Source of the DNA: an uncultured Treponema sp.
GTDB taxonomy: Bacteria; Spirochaetota; Spirochaetia; Treponematales; Treponemataceae
Reading direction: 5' to 3'
Assembly (NCBI GenBank): GCA_945877425.1
Contig: CAMCRZ010000008.1
Span: forward strand, 20,144 to 84,143
Length of the DNA stretch: 64,000 bases
The position numbers and the translations under genes are program-made. The notes below the pieces were generated by a model. The model ran no database searches. It was not told where the DNA came from and saw only the letters and a program-made list of their open reading frames with translations. Of this stretch, positions 1 through 7,438 are shown in pieces. Numbering within the stretch: the stretch's first letter is position 1; every line of letters starts with the position of its first letter.

Positions 1-310
1 TTCTCATTCTGATGAACATGAGCCAGCCGAGAAAGCAGTAGCTTCAACAAGAAAAGCACCAGCTAAATCCTCAGACAAAGCTAAGAAAACAGCAGCTTCA
101 ACAAAAAAAGCAGCAGCTAAACCAAGAAAAGCCCCTGTCAAACCAGCAGAGCAAGCCGAGAAAGCAGCAGATTCAACAAGAAAAGCCGCAGCTAAATCCG
201 CAGACAAAGCTAAGAAAGCAACAACTTCAACAAAAAAAGCACCAGCTAAATCCGCAGACAAAGCTAAGAAAACCGGAACTAAGGCGAAAAAAGGAAGTGA
301 CAAACAATGA
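1..310 (+). CDS. Lys/Ala-rich protein, C-terminal part (5' end outside the window)
   Basis: The reading frame is open from the window edge and ends with TGA at 308-310. It encodes about 102 residues made almost only of Ala, Lys, Ser, Thr, Pro and Asp, with the block (S)ADKAKK appearing three times and STRKA/STKKA four times. Such tails resemble histone H1-like or HU-type extensions that bind nucleic acid, but the folded N-terminal part is missing, so no function can be assigned. The stop overlaps the start of the next gene (ATGA), which suggests translational coupling. The high Lys/Ala content is a low-complexity feature and not proof of DNA binding. Confidence 0.75.
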   Translation, partial: SHSDEHEPAEKAVASTRKAPAKSSDKAKKTAASTKKAAAKPRKAPVKPAEQAEKAADSTRKAAAKSADKAKKATTSTKKAPAKSADKAKKTGTKAKKGSDKQ

Positions 311-924
311 AAGAAACTTCAAAACTTTCAGCCTTACGAAGCACTGCAACATTAACCTTTGCACTGATGCTCTGTCTTGCAACATTCATACCTTCTCCTT
401 TTTACATAAAGCCCCGGGACGCACACCTTTTTTGCGCAGTACTTGCAGGTTCAGTTTTAGGAGGATTCAGCGGAGCCGGAGCAGCAGGCATTTACATAAT
501 AGCAGGAATTTCAGGGCTAAAAGTTTTCCTTAACGGAGAAAGAGGCTGGAAGATTTTTACAGGAGAATACGCCGGATTTATCTGGGGACTTTTCATTGCA
601 TCAATAATTTCAGGGCTTATTGCAGGAATTCCTCTTGAAACAGAAAAAAAAGTGTCACTTAAAACACTGCTTGTACTTGCAGCAGCTTCCATTGCAGCAT
701 CATTTTCTTACCTGGCAGCAGGAGCAGCATTTTACTACAGGGCATTGCAGGAATTTCCGCCCCGATTTATGCAGACAGCAGTATGGAACATTACGATTTC
801 ACTTGCATCAGTTCCATTTTCCGCCTTTATAAGACCGGCTGCAGCAAAAATCCTGTATCCATCAGATAAAGTAAACCGGGAAATTGAAGAATTCCTTAGA
901 AAGAATAAATCAAGAAAGCATTGA
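307..924 (+). CDS. BioY-like biotin transporter substrate-binding protein
   Basis: A 205-residue, very hydrophobic protein with about six membrane segments. It keeps the general BioY layout: an N-terminal helix, then a Gly-rich stretch (GSVLGGFSGAGAAGIYIIAG, residues 49-68), then GEYAGFIWG and a following helix ending in LIAG. BioY is the S-component that captures biotin for an energy-coupling factor (ECF) transporter. This copy is more divergent than the clear BioY at 59914 and lacks an adjacent ATPase or T-component, so it may use shared modules or bind another ligand. It overlaps the preceding Lys/Ala-rich gene by four bases. Confidence 0.7.
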   Translation: MKETSKLSALRSTATLTFALMLCLATFIPSPFYIKPRDAHLFCAVLAGSVLGGFSGAGAAGIYIIAGISGLKVFLNGERGWKIFTGEYAGFIWGLFIASIISGLIAGIPLETEKKVSLKTLLVLAAASIAASFSYLAAGAAFYYRALQEFPPRFMQTAVWNITISLASVPFSAFIRPAAAKILYPSDKVNREIEEFLRKNKSRKH

Positions 925-984
925 AAACAAAAACCTTTGCAATAAAGTCATAATTAACTTAAAATGAAAAAATGGAGTTGAAAA

Positions 985-1452
985 ATGAGATGTCCTTACT
1001 GTGGAAGCCTTGATGATAAAGTTATAGAAAGCCGCACAATGGCAAACGGAGAAAGCATAAGGCGCCGTAGAGAATGTATTTCCTGCGGATATCGCTTTAC
1101 AAGTTACGAACATATAGAAGAAAGACCCTTTATGGTCATAAAAAGAGACGGAAGGCGCCAGCCCTTTGATTTAGAAAAGCTTTCAAAAGGAATAGAACGT
1201 GCCCTTGAAAAACGCCCTGTTCCTACAAAAGTCATAGAGCAGATTACAAACGAAATTGAAGACGAAGCATACATTCAGGGAAAGTCAGCCCGTGAAATTT
1301 CAACTGCTGACCTTGGAGAACTTGTTTTAAAAAAGCTTTACAACATAGACAAAGTTGCATACATTCGTTTTGCTAGCGTTTACAAGCAGTTTTCCAACCT
1401 TGATGAATTCGTTATGGAAGTCAACAAGCTGGAAGCAAAAGAAAAGCAATAA
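985..1452 (+). CDS. nrdR: transcriptional repressor NrdR
   Basis: 155 residues, the usual NrdR length. The N-terminus is a zinc ribbon with CPYC at residues 3-6 and CISCGYR about 30 residues later, followed by the ATP-cone domain (FMVIKRDGRRQPFDLEKL, then a conserved VAYIRFASVYKQF). NrdR senses dATP/ATP through the ATP cone and represses ribonucleotide reductase genes. No ribonucleotide reductase gene lies nearby, so it acts at distant sites. A purine-rich leader (ggagttgaaaa) precedes the ATG. Assignment is secure from motif order and length. Confidence 0.95.
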   Translation: MRCPYCGSLDDKVIESRTMANGESIRRRRECISCGYRFTSYEHIEERPFMVIKRDGRRQPFDLEKLSKGIERALEKRPVPTKVIEQITNEIEDEAYIQGKSAREISTADLGELVLKKLYNIDKVAYIRFASVYKQFSNLDEFVMEVNKLEAKEKQ

Positions 1453-1478
1453 TTTTATTAAAAATTTGCAATTTACTA

Positions 1479-1505
1479 TTGACACAAAATAAATAAAAGT
1501 ATAAC
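1479..1505 (+). promoter_or_regulatory. putative sigma-70 promoter for tRNA-Met
   Basis: TTGACA (1479-1484) and TATAAC (1500-1505) sit 15 bp apart, ending 14 bp before the tRNA. Both boxes match well but the spacer is shorter than the usual 16-18 bp. Confidence 0.45.
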
Positions 1506-1519
1506 ATTCAAACATTCAC

Positions 1520-1592
1520 GGTGGCGTAGTCCAGTAGGTAGAACAACGGACTCATATTCCGTATGTCATAGGTTCGATCCCTATCGCCACTA
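1520..1592 (+). tRNA. tRNA-Met (CAT)
   Basis: A 73-nt cloverleaf: acceptor GGTGGCG pairs with CGCCACT, anticodon stem ACGGA/TCCGT encloses loop CTCATAT (anticodon CAT), and the T arm contains GGTTCGATCC. The discriminator is A and CCA is not encoded. The three G-C pairs of an initiator stem are absent, so this is an elongator tRNA; it could also be the tRNA-Ile2 read through lysidine modification of CAT. Confidence 0.93.
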
Positions 1593-1599
1593 GAATTCA

Positions 1600-1627
1600 G
1601 GCTTTTCAGAAATGGAAAGCCTTTTTT
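1600..1627 (+). terminator. rho-independent terminator after tRNA-Met
   Basis: GGCTTTTC (1600-1607) pairs with GGAAAGCC (1614-1621) through an eight-pair stem, followed directly by six T residues. Confidence 0.85.
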
Positions 1628-1678
1628 GTTTATGAAATTTATTTAAGCTGAAAAATACAGCTGAAGCTGAGGGTAAAG

Positions 1679-2629
1679 ATGAAAGCAGAAAAATTTAAAA
1701 GTCCGTTTAAAGGCAGAAGCCTCCTTAACTGGATAGACTGGAAGCAGGAAGAAATCCAGCAGATTCTCGACTGGGCAATTCTTGTAAAAAAACAGTCACA
1801 TAAAGGAGAAATCCATCAGCGTTTTCTGGGAAAAACGATTGCACTTATTTTTGAAAAGCGCTCTACAAGAACACGCTCAAGTTTTGAAACGGCATTTGGC
1901 GAAGAAGGCGGACATCCTGTCTTTATGTCAACTGCAGACATTCAGCTTGGCGGAAAAGAAGATATTCAGGATACGGCAAGAGTTCTTGGAAGAATGTTCA
2001 GCGCCATAGAATTCCGCGGATTCAAGCAGGAACACGTAGAAGCACTGGCAAAATATTCAGGCATACCTGTAATCAACGGACTTACCGATGAATTCCACCC
2101 TACTCAGGTTTTAGCTGACATAATGACTTTGTACGAACATTTTGGAAAACTAAAGGGACTTACACTCTGCTTCTGCGGCGACGGAAGAAACAATATGGCA
2201 AGAAGCTTAATGCTTATCTGCTCGAAATTCGGAATCAACTTTTCCATTTTTGCACCAAAGGAACTTTCTCCTGACCAGCAGATTATTGACATATGTACTC
2301 CTTTTGCAAAAGAAAGCGGTGCAACCATAAACATTTCAGACGAAATTTCAGTTGTCAAAAACGCAGATTGCCTTTATACTGATGTGTGGGTTTCCATGGG
2401 AGAAGAGTCGCTCAAGGAAGAACGCACTAAACTTCTCCAGCCTTATCAAGTTAACAAAGAACTTATGAAAGCAACAGGCAAACCTGATACAATTTTCCTG
2501 CATTGTCTTCCTGCAGTAAAAAATCAGGAAGTTACAGAAGATGTTTTTGAAAGCAGTGCAAGCAAAGTATGGGATCAGGCAGAAAACCGTAAGCATACAA
2601 TTAAGGCAATTATGTTAGCATTGATCTAG
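1679..2629 (+). CDS. argF: ornithine carbamoyltransferase
   Basis: 316 residues, typical of the family. The carbamoyl-phosphate loop STRTR is at residues 62-66, HPTQ at 140-143 and the ornithine-side HCLP at 275-278, and the segment NADCLYTDVWVSMGE is diagnostic of ornithine rather than aspartate transcarbamoylases. The enzyme makes citrulline from ornithine and carbamoyl phosphate in the cytoplasm. No arginine biosynthesis or arginine deiminase genes flank it, so the sequence does not show whether it works in synthesis (argF) or catabolism (arcB). It starts about 50 bp after the tRNA terminator and is followed closely by a secreted-protein gene. Confidence 0.93.
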   Translation: MKAEKFKSPFKGRSLLNWIDWKQEEIQQILDWAILVKKQSHKGEIHQRFLGKTIALIFEKRSTRTRSSFETAFGEEGGHPVFMSTADIQLGGKEDIQDTARVLGRMFSAIEFRGFKQEHVEALAKYSGIPVINGLTDEFHPTQVLADIMTLYEHFGKLKGLTLCFCGDGRNNMARSLMLICSKFGINFSIFAPKELSPDQQIIDICTPFAKESGATINISDEISVVKNADCLYTDVWVSMGEESLKEERTKLLQPYQVNKELMKATGKPDTIFLHCLPAVKNQEVTEDVFESSASKVWDQAENRKHTIKAIMLALI

Positions 2630-2664
2630 GTGCGTGAAATAAAAACTCATCAAGGAAGGTCATT

Positions 2665-3099
2665 ATGAAGAAAATTTTAACTCTTGTTTTACTTGCTGCG
2701 GGAATTGCCTGCTTTTCATTTGCACAAGACAACGATTCCGGAAAAAAGCCTATCTGGGATCATGGTGATAATGTAGCTTCAATTACATATCAGAACGTAA
2801 ACATTTACCGCATTTACGATACTCAGGACGCATATATTGTTCTTTATGCAAAACAGGGCGTAAAGGTTGGTCAGGTTTCCATTCCGAAAGACTGGGCAAA
2901 ACAGTCACCACGCAAGCTGGAATTCCGCACTAAACCTAATAAACTTGACAGTTACATGACAATCATAAAGCAGGACGGAGAATTCCTTAAAGTATGGCTT
3001 AACGTCAACCCTGACAGACGTGATTCCATCTGGGCGGTAGCTCCTCATGGCGTAAGTTCCGGTGACACAAGCAAAGAAACACTAGAAATTGAATACTAG
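2665..3099 (+). CDS. secreted hypothetical protein
   Basis: 144 residues beginning with a clear type I signal peptide (MKKILTLVLLAAGIACFSFA, then QDN). The mature part is about 120 residues, without cysteines or membrane segments, and looks beta-rich (alternating hydrophobic stretches such as YQNVNIYRIYDTQDAYIVLY). I do not recognise the family; it is probably a periplasmic protein conserved among treponemes. An AAGGAGG-like site (aaggaaggtc) precedes the ATG. It lies 35 bp after argF and before a terminator, so the two may be co-transcribed. Confidence 0.85.
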   Translation: MKKILTLVLLAAGIACFSFAQDNDSGKKPIWDHGDNVASITYQNVNIYRIYDTQDAYIVLYAKQGVKVGQVSIPKDWAKQSPRKLEFRTKPNKLDSYMTIIKQDGEFLKVWLNVNPDRRDSIWAVAPHGVSSGDTSKETLEIEY

Positions 3100-3119
3100 C
3101 CGGTAATTTTCTAAAATAA

Positions 3120-3156
3120 AGGCTGACTGTTACAAAGCAGGTCAGTCTTTTTTTTT
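3120..3156 (+). terminator. rho-independent terminator
   Basis: GGCTGAC (3121-3127) pairs with GTCAGTC (3141-3147), followed by a run of ten T residues. It closes the argF-secreted protein unit. Confidence 0.85.
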
Positions 3157-3213
3157 AATTCCAGGCACTCAAGCCTTAAAAACTTCATTTAATCAGGATA
3201 ATCAGGAAAAATT

Positions 3214-4197
3214 ATGGAAATCATTTCTCAGGAAAAAATTCAGCGCTTTAAAAATTTCATTGACAGCCATAAAAGCTTTATCATTGCAGGACACAAAGAG
3301 CCGGACGGAGACTGCATCAGCAGCTGCATGGGGCTTTCCTTCATCATAGAAAAAACAGGCAAACCTTTCGTCATGATAAATGCCGGACCTTTTAAACGCA
3401 GTGAAATCAGGAGTTTTGGCTCACATTTTACAAGCCAGCTTCCCTTTATGACACAAACTGAAAGAGACGAATGCGGCTTTATAATGACAGACTGTTCAGA
3501 AATAAGCAGAATAGGAGAAATTGACGGAGACTTAAAGGGATTTGACACTTTCATAATCGATCATCATAAGACTGCCAGCGTACAGGGCGATGACAACATA
3601 ATAGATCCTTCAGCTCCTGCTGCTGCCTGCCTTGTCCTTCAGCTTTTTGAAGCCTTAAACGGAAAACCTTCTCCAAAACAGGCAGAAATGATTTTCCTTG
3701 GAATTGCAACTGACACAGGATACTTCCGCTTCCTTACAGAAAACAGTGCACAGGTATTCAATCAGACTGCATCTCTTGTAGAAGCCGGAGCTAATCCAAA
3801 AAAGATTTATCAGGAAATCACAGGCGGAAAACCATGGAATACAAGAAAATTGCTTGGCATTATGCTTGAGCGTGCCGAACGTCAGTGCAACGGAAAACTT
3901 GTAACTGCCTTTGAAACTATGGAAGATACAAAAAAATTCGGTCAGGACGGAAGGGACAGCGATTCTTTTTACAGCCTTATGCTTGCCGTTGAAGGCGTTG
4001 AAGCAGTTCTTTTTGTAAGGCAGGACACTGAATACACCTGCACTTTAGGCTTAAGGTCAAACACAACCTGCGACGTAAGTAAAATTGCAGCAAAATTCGG
4101 CGGAGGCGGACATAAAAATGCCAGCGGTGCATCTTGCGAAGGTAAAATAGAAACAATCCTTCCTCTTGCCGTAAAGGAATTTGCAAAGTTTTTATAA
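3214..4197 (+). CDS. nrnA: DHH/DHHA1 phosphoesterase, NrnA-like oligoribonuclease
   Basis: 327 residues with the two-domain DHH layout: HKEPDGDCISS (motif I) near residue 27, the Asp motif MTDCSE, the eponymous IDHHKT, then the DHHA1 C-terminal motif GGGGHKNASGA. This arrangement matches NrnA-type enzymes, which remove nucleotides from short oligoribonucleotides and can dephosphorylate pAp in the cytoplasm. A c-di-NMP or pGpG-degrading role (GdpP/PdeL-like) is possible but the protein lacks the GdpP membrane, PAS and GGDEF parts. It is a single-gene unit between two terminators. Confidence 0.88.
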   Translation: MEIISQEKIQRFKNFIDSHKSFIIAGHKEPDGDCISSCMGLSFIIEKTGKPFVMINAGPFKRSEIRSFGSHFTSQLPFMTQTERDECGFIMTDCSEISRIGEIDGDLKGFDTFIIDHHKTASVQGDDNIIDPSAPAAACLVLQLFEALNGKPSPKQAEMIFLGIATDTGYFRFLTENSAQVFNQTASLVEAGANPKKIYQEITGGKPWNTRKLLGIMLERAERQCNGKLVTAFETMEDTKKFGQDGRDSDSFYSLMLAVEGVEAVLFVRQDTEYTCTLGLRSNTTCDVSKIAAKFGGGGHKNASGASCEGKIETILPLAVKEFAKFL

Positions 4198-4238
4198 TCA
4201 CTTTTACAGAAAATCCATAAAATACAGCACACGGAAAG

Positions 4239-4280
4239 TCCTGCAGAATTTCATTAAAGAAGTTTTGCAGGATTTTTTTT
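4239..4280 (+). terminator. rho-independent terminator
   Basis: TCCTGCA (4239-4245) pairs with TGCAGGA (4266-4272), followed by eight T residues. It insulates the downstream sigma-54 region from the nrnA transcript. Confidence 0.8.
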
Positions 4281-4360
4281 ACTGATTTACTGTGATTTTT
4301 CTAACAAATAAGGAATTTTTCTTAAAAATTTAAGTTTTTGCTGGTTGAAAAAATTTTTTC

Positions 4361-4511
4361 TCTTAGCAAAAAAATAAGATTTTTAAAAAACGGCGAATTT
4401 CCATTACTAAAAAAATAAGTTTTTGCCTGAAAAAAATGCATTTTCTTATCAGTTCAGTAAGATTTTTTAAGAATTCAAAAAAATGTAAATTTTCTTACTG
4501 TTTTGCTAAGA
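4361..4511 (+). promoter_or_regulatory. palindrome array, candidate enhancer sites for a sigma-54 activator
   Basis: Three perfect copies of TCTTA-N9-TAAGA lie at 4361-4379, 4444-4462 and 4493-4511, with a degenerate copy (CATTA-N9-TAAGT) at 4402-4420. Centres are 41, 42 and 49 bp apart, close to four or more helical turns. All lie roughly 140-290 bp upstream of the -24 element at 4648, the usual distance for NtrC-family activators. The rest of 4281-4645 is AT-rich with repeated T tracts and holds no gene that I can support. Confidence 0.6.
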
Positions 4512-4645
4512 TTTTTTGAAGAAAAAACTGAAAATTTGCGGCAAATCTTTTGTAAATTTAGCCAAAAAACAGAAAAATTGCGGAATTCAGCAGAAAACCC
4601 TCATTTTTTCCTTCAAAACTGATGGATTTTTCCCATTCTGCACAC

Positions 4646-4662
4646 TTGGCACGGAAGTTGCA
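4646..4662 (+). promoter_or_regulatory. sigma-54 (-24/-12) promoter
   Basis: TTGGCACGGAAGTTGCA matches the RpoN consensus TGGCACG-N4-TTGCA at every conserved position, including the GG at -24 and GC at -12. Transcription would start near 4673, leaving about 95 nt of leader before the sigma-like gene at 4768. No competing sigma-70 promoter is evident in this stretch. Confidence 0.85.
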
Positions 4663-4767
4663 CTTATATTGTCATACTGATTTTAGTTTTTACTGAAAAA
4701 GAAAAACGCTCCTTTTCAAGTTCAGCAGAAAATAAAAATCAGAATATTTCAAAAATATGGAGACAAT

Positions 4768-5760
4768 ATGAAAACGCTAGAAACTATCCAGCTGGAGTTC
4801 AGTCAGGGAAAAATGTCCCTGAAGGAAAGTGTAAACGAACTGTGGGAAAATATCTGGAGAAACAAAAAGCAGTTCAATTTCGGAAAAGTTGAGTATGATG
4901 ACTTTATGGATTTTTTGGAATACGCTTATCCGAAATTTGAGATTTTCCTTAAGGAATACAATTCTGAACGGGGAACATTTCCTTCCTACATCTATTCAAA
5001 CCTTCACAGAACGTATTTTTCCTGGTTCAAGAAAAACCTGCGCAATCATGCAGCAGACAGATCTTATCTTTCGGTGCAGGCTGTAGAATACGAGTCACAG
5101 CAGTTTTTATATCAAAGATGCGAATATTCTTCACTTAATTCTGAAAAACAGGGAGAAATCACTCTTTCCAGGGAAAAGCAGGCAGCTCTTTACAAATTTT
5201 ACTGCGGAAGGTCAAAACGTACGAAAGACAACGGAACTATTTCACGTAAATCAAGATTTGTAAAAGACATGATTCTTGTTCTGGCGTTAAAATCAGCATA
5301 CTACATTACTGATTCCATGATTGAAAAAGTTTCACAGACAGTAGGAATTGAAAAAGAAAAACTGTCTGACTTATGCAATAAAGCAAGGGAAAATCTCTGC
5401 GGCAAACTGGAAAGGCGTGAAGTTTACATGAGAAAACGGGACAATGCATTCTTTTTCCACAGAAAATACATGATTGAAAGCAAGGACTTAAGCAAAAACA
5501 GCGTCTGGTGCGAACATATTGCTGAACGTTACAAAAAGCAGACTAAAATCTGGGAAACTGCAAACAAATGCTTAAAGGAAAAATTCTGCCTTCCCGTTCC
5601 ATCAAACAAAGTTATTTCCAGGCTTTCTTCACTTCCAATAAGGCGGATTGAATACATAAACAAAGTCCTGAAAGAAAAATACGCTGACATAGACAACATT
5701 TTTCTTAAGTGCTATTCTTCTGTCCATGAAAATATATTTGGCAACAGGAAATCTGAATAA
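4768..5760 (+). CDS. RNA polymerase sigma-factor-like protein
   Basis: 330 residues. Residues about 40-95 (FMDFLEYAYPKFEIFLKEYN followed by SERGTFPSYIYSNLHRTYF) resemble sigma-70 region 2, where a F-x-x-Y-(D/N)-x-x-R-G-x-F-x-x-Y pattern contacts the polymerase. Residues about 272-304 (PSNKVISRLSSLPIRRIEYI) look like a helix-turn-helix in the region-4 position, and 172-210 may be a middle helical domain. The similarity is recognisable but divergent, so it could be a non-canonical sigma factor or a DNA-binding protein derived from one. It stands behind a sigma-54 promoter, implying a cascade. The end overlaps rdgB by 35 bp. ATG start follows ATGGAGACAAT. Confidence 0.6.
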   Translation: MKTLETIQLEFSQGKMSLKESVNELWENIWRNKKQFNFGKVEYDDFMDFLEYAYPKFEIFLKEYNSERGTFPSYIYSNLHRTYFSWFKKNLRNHAADRSYLSVQAVEYESQQFLYQRCEYSSLNSEKQGEITLSREKQAALYKFYCGRSKRTKDNGTISRKSRFVKDMILVLALKSAYYITDSMIEKVSQTVGIEKEKLSDLCNKARENLCGKLERREVYMRKRDNAFFFHRKYMIESKDLSKNSVWCEHIAERYKKQTKIWETANKCLKEKFCLPVPSNKVISRLSSLPIRRIEYINKVLKEKYADIDNIFLKCYSSVHENIFGNRKSE

Positions 5761-6424
5761 AAAAAGAGAAATGCAGGAACTGTTTCCTGAGCATGAAATT
5801 GTAATTCCAAAAGACGAAGGGATTCCATTTGATCCGGAAGAAACAGGTACAGATTTTTATGAAAACAGTCTTATAAAGGCAAAGGAGCTGTGGAAAAAAG
5901 TACGCTGCCCTGTTTTAGCTGATGATTCGGGAATTTGTACTGATCTTCTTGACGGAATTCCGGGAATTTACTCTTCAAGATATGCAGGTCCTGAATTTCC
6001 AAAGGGAAAACCAGACGGCTCAAAGATAAGTCAGGCTGAACAGAACAAGGCTCTCATAAATCAGCTTAACGAAGCAGTAAAAAACGGCAAGGCTGAAAAC
6101 GGGAACTTTGAGTTTAAAAACGGCATAAGAAGTGCCCATTACGTATGTGCAATGGTGCTTTATCTTGGCCCGGACAGATTCTTTGCAGCTCAGGAAACTA
6201 TGGAAGGAAGTCTTGTAGAAACTATAGAAGATGCAAGAGGAACAGGCGGTTTCGGCTACGATCCGCTTTTCTTCCTTCCGGAATACAATAAAACGGCAGC
6301 AGAACTTACTGCAGATGAAAAAAATGCCATAAGCCACAGAGGAAAGGCAGCAAAAATTTTAAAAAAAACAGTAAAGTTTCTTTTGAGTAATGCCGACAAT
6401 CATAATGAAGGACTGGATATTTAA
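5726..6424 (+). CDS. rdgB: XTP/dITP pyrophosphatase (RdgB/HAM1 family)
   Basis: 232 residues. N-terminal ATGNLNKKREM, the central DDSGICTDLLDGIPGIYSSR and the C-terminal RGTGGFGYDPLFF and SHRGKA are all family signatures. The enzyme hydrolyses non-canonical purine triphosphates to monophosphates and keeps them out of DNA and RNA. An insert of roughly 25 residues (around residues 108-132, GKAENGNFEFKNG) makes it longer than the usual 195-200. The start must be at 5726 because the family motif begins at once; the gene therefore overlaps the sigma-like gene by 35 bp in another frame and is probably co-transcribed with it. Confidence 0.94.
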   Translation: MKIYLATGNLNKKREMQELFPEHEIVIPKDEGIPFDPEETGTDFYENSLIKAKELWKKVRCPVLADDSGICTDLLDGIPGIYSSRYAGPEFPKGKPDGSKISQAEQNKALINQLNEAVKNGKAENGNFEFKNGIRSAHYVCAMVLYLGPDRFFAAQETMEGSLVETIEDARGTGGFGYDPLFFLPEYNKTAAELTADEKNAISHRGKAAKILKKTVKFLLSNADNHNEGLDI

Positions 6425-6466
6425 ATAATCTTTCGTTGAAAGACTGTTTTTTATTCAGTATTCGTG

Positions 6467-6493
6467 TAAAAGATTTGCAGATGTAGCCTTGTA
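6467..6493 (+). promoter_or_regulatory. weak sigma-28-like promoter before first flaB
   Basis: TAAAAGAT-N11-GCCTTGTA resembles the flagellar sigma-28 pattern TAAAGTTT-N11-GCCGATAA in the -35 half and the first three bases of the -10 half only. It is correctly placed about 70 bp upstream of the start codon. Confidence 0.35.
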
Positions 6494-6516
6494 ATACATG
6501 TGTCACCTTTTACAAA

Positions 6517-6538
6517 CAGGTAAAAAGGATTTTACCTG
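6517..6538 (+). promoter_or_regulatory. leader hairpin with GGA loop, candidate CsrA-binding site
   Basis: CAGGTAAAA (6517-6525) and TTTTACCTG (6530-6538) form a perfect nine-pair stem around the loop AGGA. A GGA in a hairpin loop is the hallmark of CsrA sites. A second GGA lies in the Shine-Dalgarno sequence cacGGAGGaac (6550-6554). This paired arrangement mirrors the flagellin leader controlled by CsrA-FliW in Bacillus; csrA and fliW lie 8 kb away. Confidence 0.6.
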
Positions 6539-6562
6539 ACAAAATCCACGGAGGAACAAACT

Positions 6563-7423
6563 ATGGTAATCAACCACAACATGTCCGCAATGTATTCCAA
6601 TCGTACTTTAGGAGTTACAACAGGTAACCTTTCTAAAGACATGGAAAAACTTTCGTCTGGCGAAAAAATTAACCGTGCAGGAGACGATGCTTCAGGTCTT
6701 GCAGTATCTGAAAAAATGCGTTCTCAAATACGCGGTTTAAATCAGGCTTCAAGAAACGCTTCAAACGGCATCAGTTTCATTCAGACAACAGAAGGCTATC
6801 TTCAGGAAACAACTGATATCGTACAGCGCATCCGCGAACTTGCAGTACAGTCATCAAACGGAATTTATTCTGATGAAGACAGAATGCAGATTCAGGTTGA
6901 AGTAAGCCAGTTAGTTGCTGAAGTTGACCGCATTGCTTCTCAGGCACAGTTCAACGGTATGAACATGCTTACAGGACGCTTTGCAAAACCTACTGGAGAA
7001 AATACTCCTACAGCTTCTATGTGGCTTCACATTGGTGCAAACATGGATCAGAGAATGCAGGTTTTTGTTGGAACTATGTCTTCTCAGGCTCTTGGTATGC
7101 GCCAGGTTGGAACAGAAGAAATTATGAGCATTGCGGCACCGGACGATGCCAACCGTGCAATCGGTACACTGGATGAAGCTCTTAAAAAGATCAACAAACA
7201 GCGTGCAGATCTTGGTGCTTACCAGAACAGACTTGACTATGCAGTAAAGGGCCTTGACATTGCAGCTGAAAATACTCAGGCAAGCGAATCAAGAATCCGC
7301 GATACTGATATGGCAAATCAGATGGTAGAATTCACCAAGAATCAAGTACTTACACAAGCTGGAACTGCTATGCTTGCACAAGCTAACAGTCAGTCACAGA
7401 CAGTATTGTCTTTGATTCAATAG
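6563..7423 (+). CDS. flaB: periplasmic flagellar core filament protein FlaB (copy 1)
   Basis: 286 residues, the size of spirochete FlaB proteins, which have the conserved D0/D1 helical ends but almost no variable middle domain. The N-terminus [18 protein letters not shown] and the block [20 protein letters not shown] are flagellin signatures; the C-terminus ends in [18 protein letters not shown]. FlaB polymerises into the core of the periplasmic flagellum beneath the outer membrane. There is no signal peptide, as expected for flagellar type III export. The start has an excellent GGAGG. A second flaB follows 337 bp downstream. Confidence 0.95.
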   Translation: MVINHNMSAMYSNRTLGVTTGNLSKDMEKLSSGEKINRAGDDASGLAVSEKMRSQIRGLNQASRNASNGISFIQTTEGYLQETTDIVQRIRELAVQSSNGIYSDEDRMQIQVEVSQLVAEVDRIASQAQFNGMNMLTGRFAKPTGENTPTASMWLHIGANMDQRMQVFVGTMSSQALGMRQVGTEEIMSIAAPDDANRAIGTLDEALKKINKQRADLGAYQNRLDYAVKGLDIAAENTQASESRIRDTDMANQMVEFTKNQVLTQAGTAMLAQANSQSQTVLSLIQ

Positions 7424-7438
7424 TGTAGTATAATTAAG

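Noticed and set aside
4..303. Open frame on the minus strand at the window start
   Set aside because: It is the antisense of the Lys/Ala-rich repeat gene; the repetitive codons keep the opposite strand open.
4331..4517. Repeated TAAG(A/T)TTTTT units with about 42-bp period considered as a CRISPR array
   Set aside because: Repeat units are only about 10 bp and palindromic halves with AT-rich intervening sequence; no cas genes are nearby. Better explained as protein-binding sites.
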